A stretch of 64,000 bases of DNA from Trichormus variabilis 0441 (GTDB taxonomy: Bacteria; Cyanobacteriota; Cyanobacteriia; Cyanobacteriales; Nostocaceae): NCBI RefSeq assembly GCF_009856605.1, contig NZ_CP047242.1, positions 124,001-188,000 of the forward strand, given 5' to 3'. Shown here piece after piece: positions 63,011 to 64,000 of the stretch. Under the pieces are notes generated by a model that saw nothing but the letters and a program-made list of their open reading frames with translations, was not told where the DNA came from and searched no databases. How positions within the stretch are numbered: the first letter of the stretch is position 1; every line of letters begins with the position of its first letter. The position numbers and the translations under genes were made by a program.

Positions 63011-64000
63011 ATGACTAAACTACCTGCAACATCTGATATTTACATCAGCTTTTTCATGTTTACCACCAATTTGCAACCCGATAACTTGGATTATCGGCGA
63101 ATTGTGGTAGCTCATATTAAGAAACTACAAAGATTTGGTTATAGTGGGTTTGAATTTCCCATTGCTCCTGGACTTCCTGAAAATTATGCCCAAGATTTAG
63201 AAAATTACACGAATCTACGCCATTATTTGGACAGTGAAGGGTTAGAAAATGTGAAAATTTCTACTAACGTGGGAGCTACCCGCACCTTTGACCCTTCTTC
63301 TAACTATCCAGAACAGCGACAAGAAGCCCTAGAGTATCTGAAGTCACGGGTTGATATCACCGCAGCCTTAGGGGGTGAAATTATGATGGGGCCAATTGTC
63401 ATCCCTTATGGTGTTTTTCCGACAACAGACTTCAACGAGCCTATCTGGAGTGATGAACTTCAAGAACATCTCAAAGTTCGTTATGCTAATGCCCAACCTA
63501 TTCTGGATAAGTTAGGTGAATACGCAGAGATCAAAAAAGTTAAATTAGCCATTGAACCGATAACCCATTGGGAAACACCAGGCCCCAACAAATTATCTCA
63601 ATTAATCGAGTTTCTCAAAGGCGTTAAGAGTAAACAAGTGGGAGTAGTCATTGATAGCGCCCACGAAATTTTGGATGGCGAGGGGCCGGAGATATTTAAA
63701 ACACAAGTGGAGTACCTTGCTCAACAAGGAAGACTGCACTATGTCCAAGTCTCTCCTCCAGACCGGGGCGCTCTTCATACCAGTTGGCTTCCTTGGAAAT
63801 CTTTTTTAACACCCATTGTCAAAGTTTATGACGGCCCGATCGCCGTGGAAATTTTCAATGCTATCCCTGCTTTTACCAATTCACTACGTCTGACTCGACG
63901 TAAATTTTGGATACCTGATGAAGATCCTCCAAATCAATACCCCAATGCTTACGATATTGCTGATGAAGCCATCAAGGTAACTCGAAAAGAATTAAAGAAA
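63011..64000 (+). CDS. TIM-barrel sugar isomerase/epimerase-like protein (3' end outside window)
   Basis: Open frame from ATG 63011 to the window edge without a stop, at least 330 residues. It is a xylose-isomerase-like TIM barrel with the expected metal ligands: E in KLAIEPITHWE, D/H in VGVVIDSAHEILDG, H in RLHYVQVSPPDR and E in PIAVEIFNAIP. The start is FGYSGFEFPIAPGLPENY-like (RFGYSGFEFPIAPG). No signal peptide. Family members epimerise or isomerise ketoses and related sugars. It is 197 bp after the NTF2-like gene, the last of the sugar/polyol cluster seen here. Confidence 0.85.
   Translation, partial: MTKLPATSDIYISFFMFTTNLQPDNLDYRRIVVAHIKKLQRFGYSGFEFPIAPGLPENYAQDLENYTNLRHYLDSEGLENVKISTNVGATRTFDPSSNYPEQRQEALEYLKSRVDITAALGGEIMMGPIVIPYGVFPTTDFNEPIWSDELQEHLKVRYANAQPILDKLGEYAEIKKVKLAIEPITHWETPGPNKLSQLIEFLKGVKSKQVGVVIDSAHEILDGEGPEIFKTQVEYLAQQGRLHYVQVSPPDRGALHTSWLPWKSFLTPIVKVYDGPIAVEIFNAIPAFTNSLRLTRRKFWIPDEDPPNQYPNAYDIADEAIKVTRKELKK

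Overview
The window looks like a chromosome segment of a filamentous, Nostoc/Anabaena-type (Nostocales) cyanobacterium. The reasons are the many HIP1 octamers (GCGATCGC), the heptamer-type tandem repeats (AATTTTG-like runs, CATTGGT runs, GCAGAGGC runs), the dispersed Nostoc-like repeat cassettes between genes, and proteins whose closest recognisable relatives are cyanobacterial. Everything here is read from the sequence without database searches; family names come from recognised motifs.

Left third (1-18.5 kb): one enormous minus-strand gene, open from its ATG at 18534 to the window edge (at least 6178 codons). It encodes a mosaic beta-strand/RTX-like repeat protein. In order from the N-terminus it has ~128-aa repeats, a Pro/Ile/Glu-rich hinge, ~64-aa repeats, a VCBS-like domain, a set of HNLxTG modules and ~115-aa repeats. 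The many short frames on both strands of this region are shadows of its repeats.

18.5-23.3 kb: ordinary genes. These are a conserved hypothetical protein, tRNA-Gly(CCC), a repeat-rich spacer, an HD-domain metalloprotein and a DppC-type ABC permease.

23.3-41.8 kb: a complete subtype I-D CRISPR-Cas locus. A divergent WYL regulator is followed by cas3', cas10d(csc3), csc2(cas7d), csc1(cas5d), cas6, cas4, cas1, cas2, a leader and a 29-repeat array. The operon is interrupted twice. Between cas3' and cas10d lie a two-unit CRISPR remnant, a small predicted wHTH gene, a DUF433/DUF5615 toxin-antitoxin pair and a DUF1016 PDDEXK nuclease. Between csc1 and cas6 lies a 2OG-Fe(II) oxygenase. Beyond the decayed array tail is a minus-strand pair, SLOG(LSDAT)-SLATT, of the type proposed to form a nucleotide-sensing/pore immunity system.

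42.1-53.5 kb: a five-gene plus-strand cluster: a two-partner-secretion exoprotein (TpsA), its outer-membrane transporter (TpsB), a secreted TPR-CHAT protease-like protein, a triple-TIR/CHASE2 membrane protein and a DUF928 protein. This looks like a surface-sensing or conflict system and is the best candidate here for an undescribed system.

54.3-64 kb: a plus-strand cluster likely to act on a sugar or polyol: a GMC flavoprotein, a VioB-like ferritin-fold protein, a FAD-sugar-dehydrogenase small-subunit-like protein, an exported pentapeptide-repeat protein, an exported IolE-like TIM barrel, an exported multicopper oxidase, two NTF2-like proteins and a second TIM-barrel protein that runs off the right edge.
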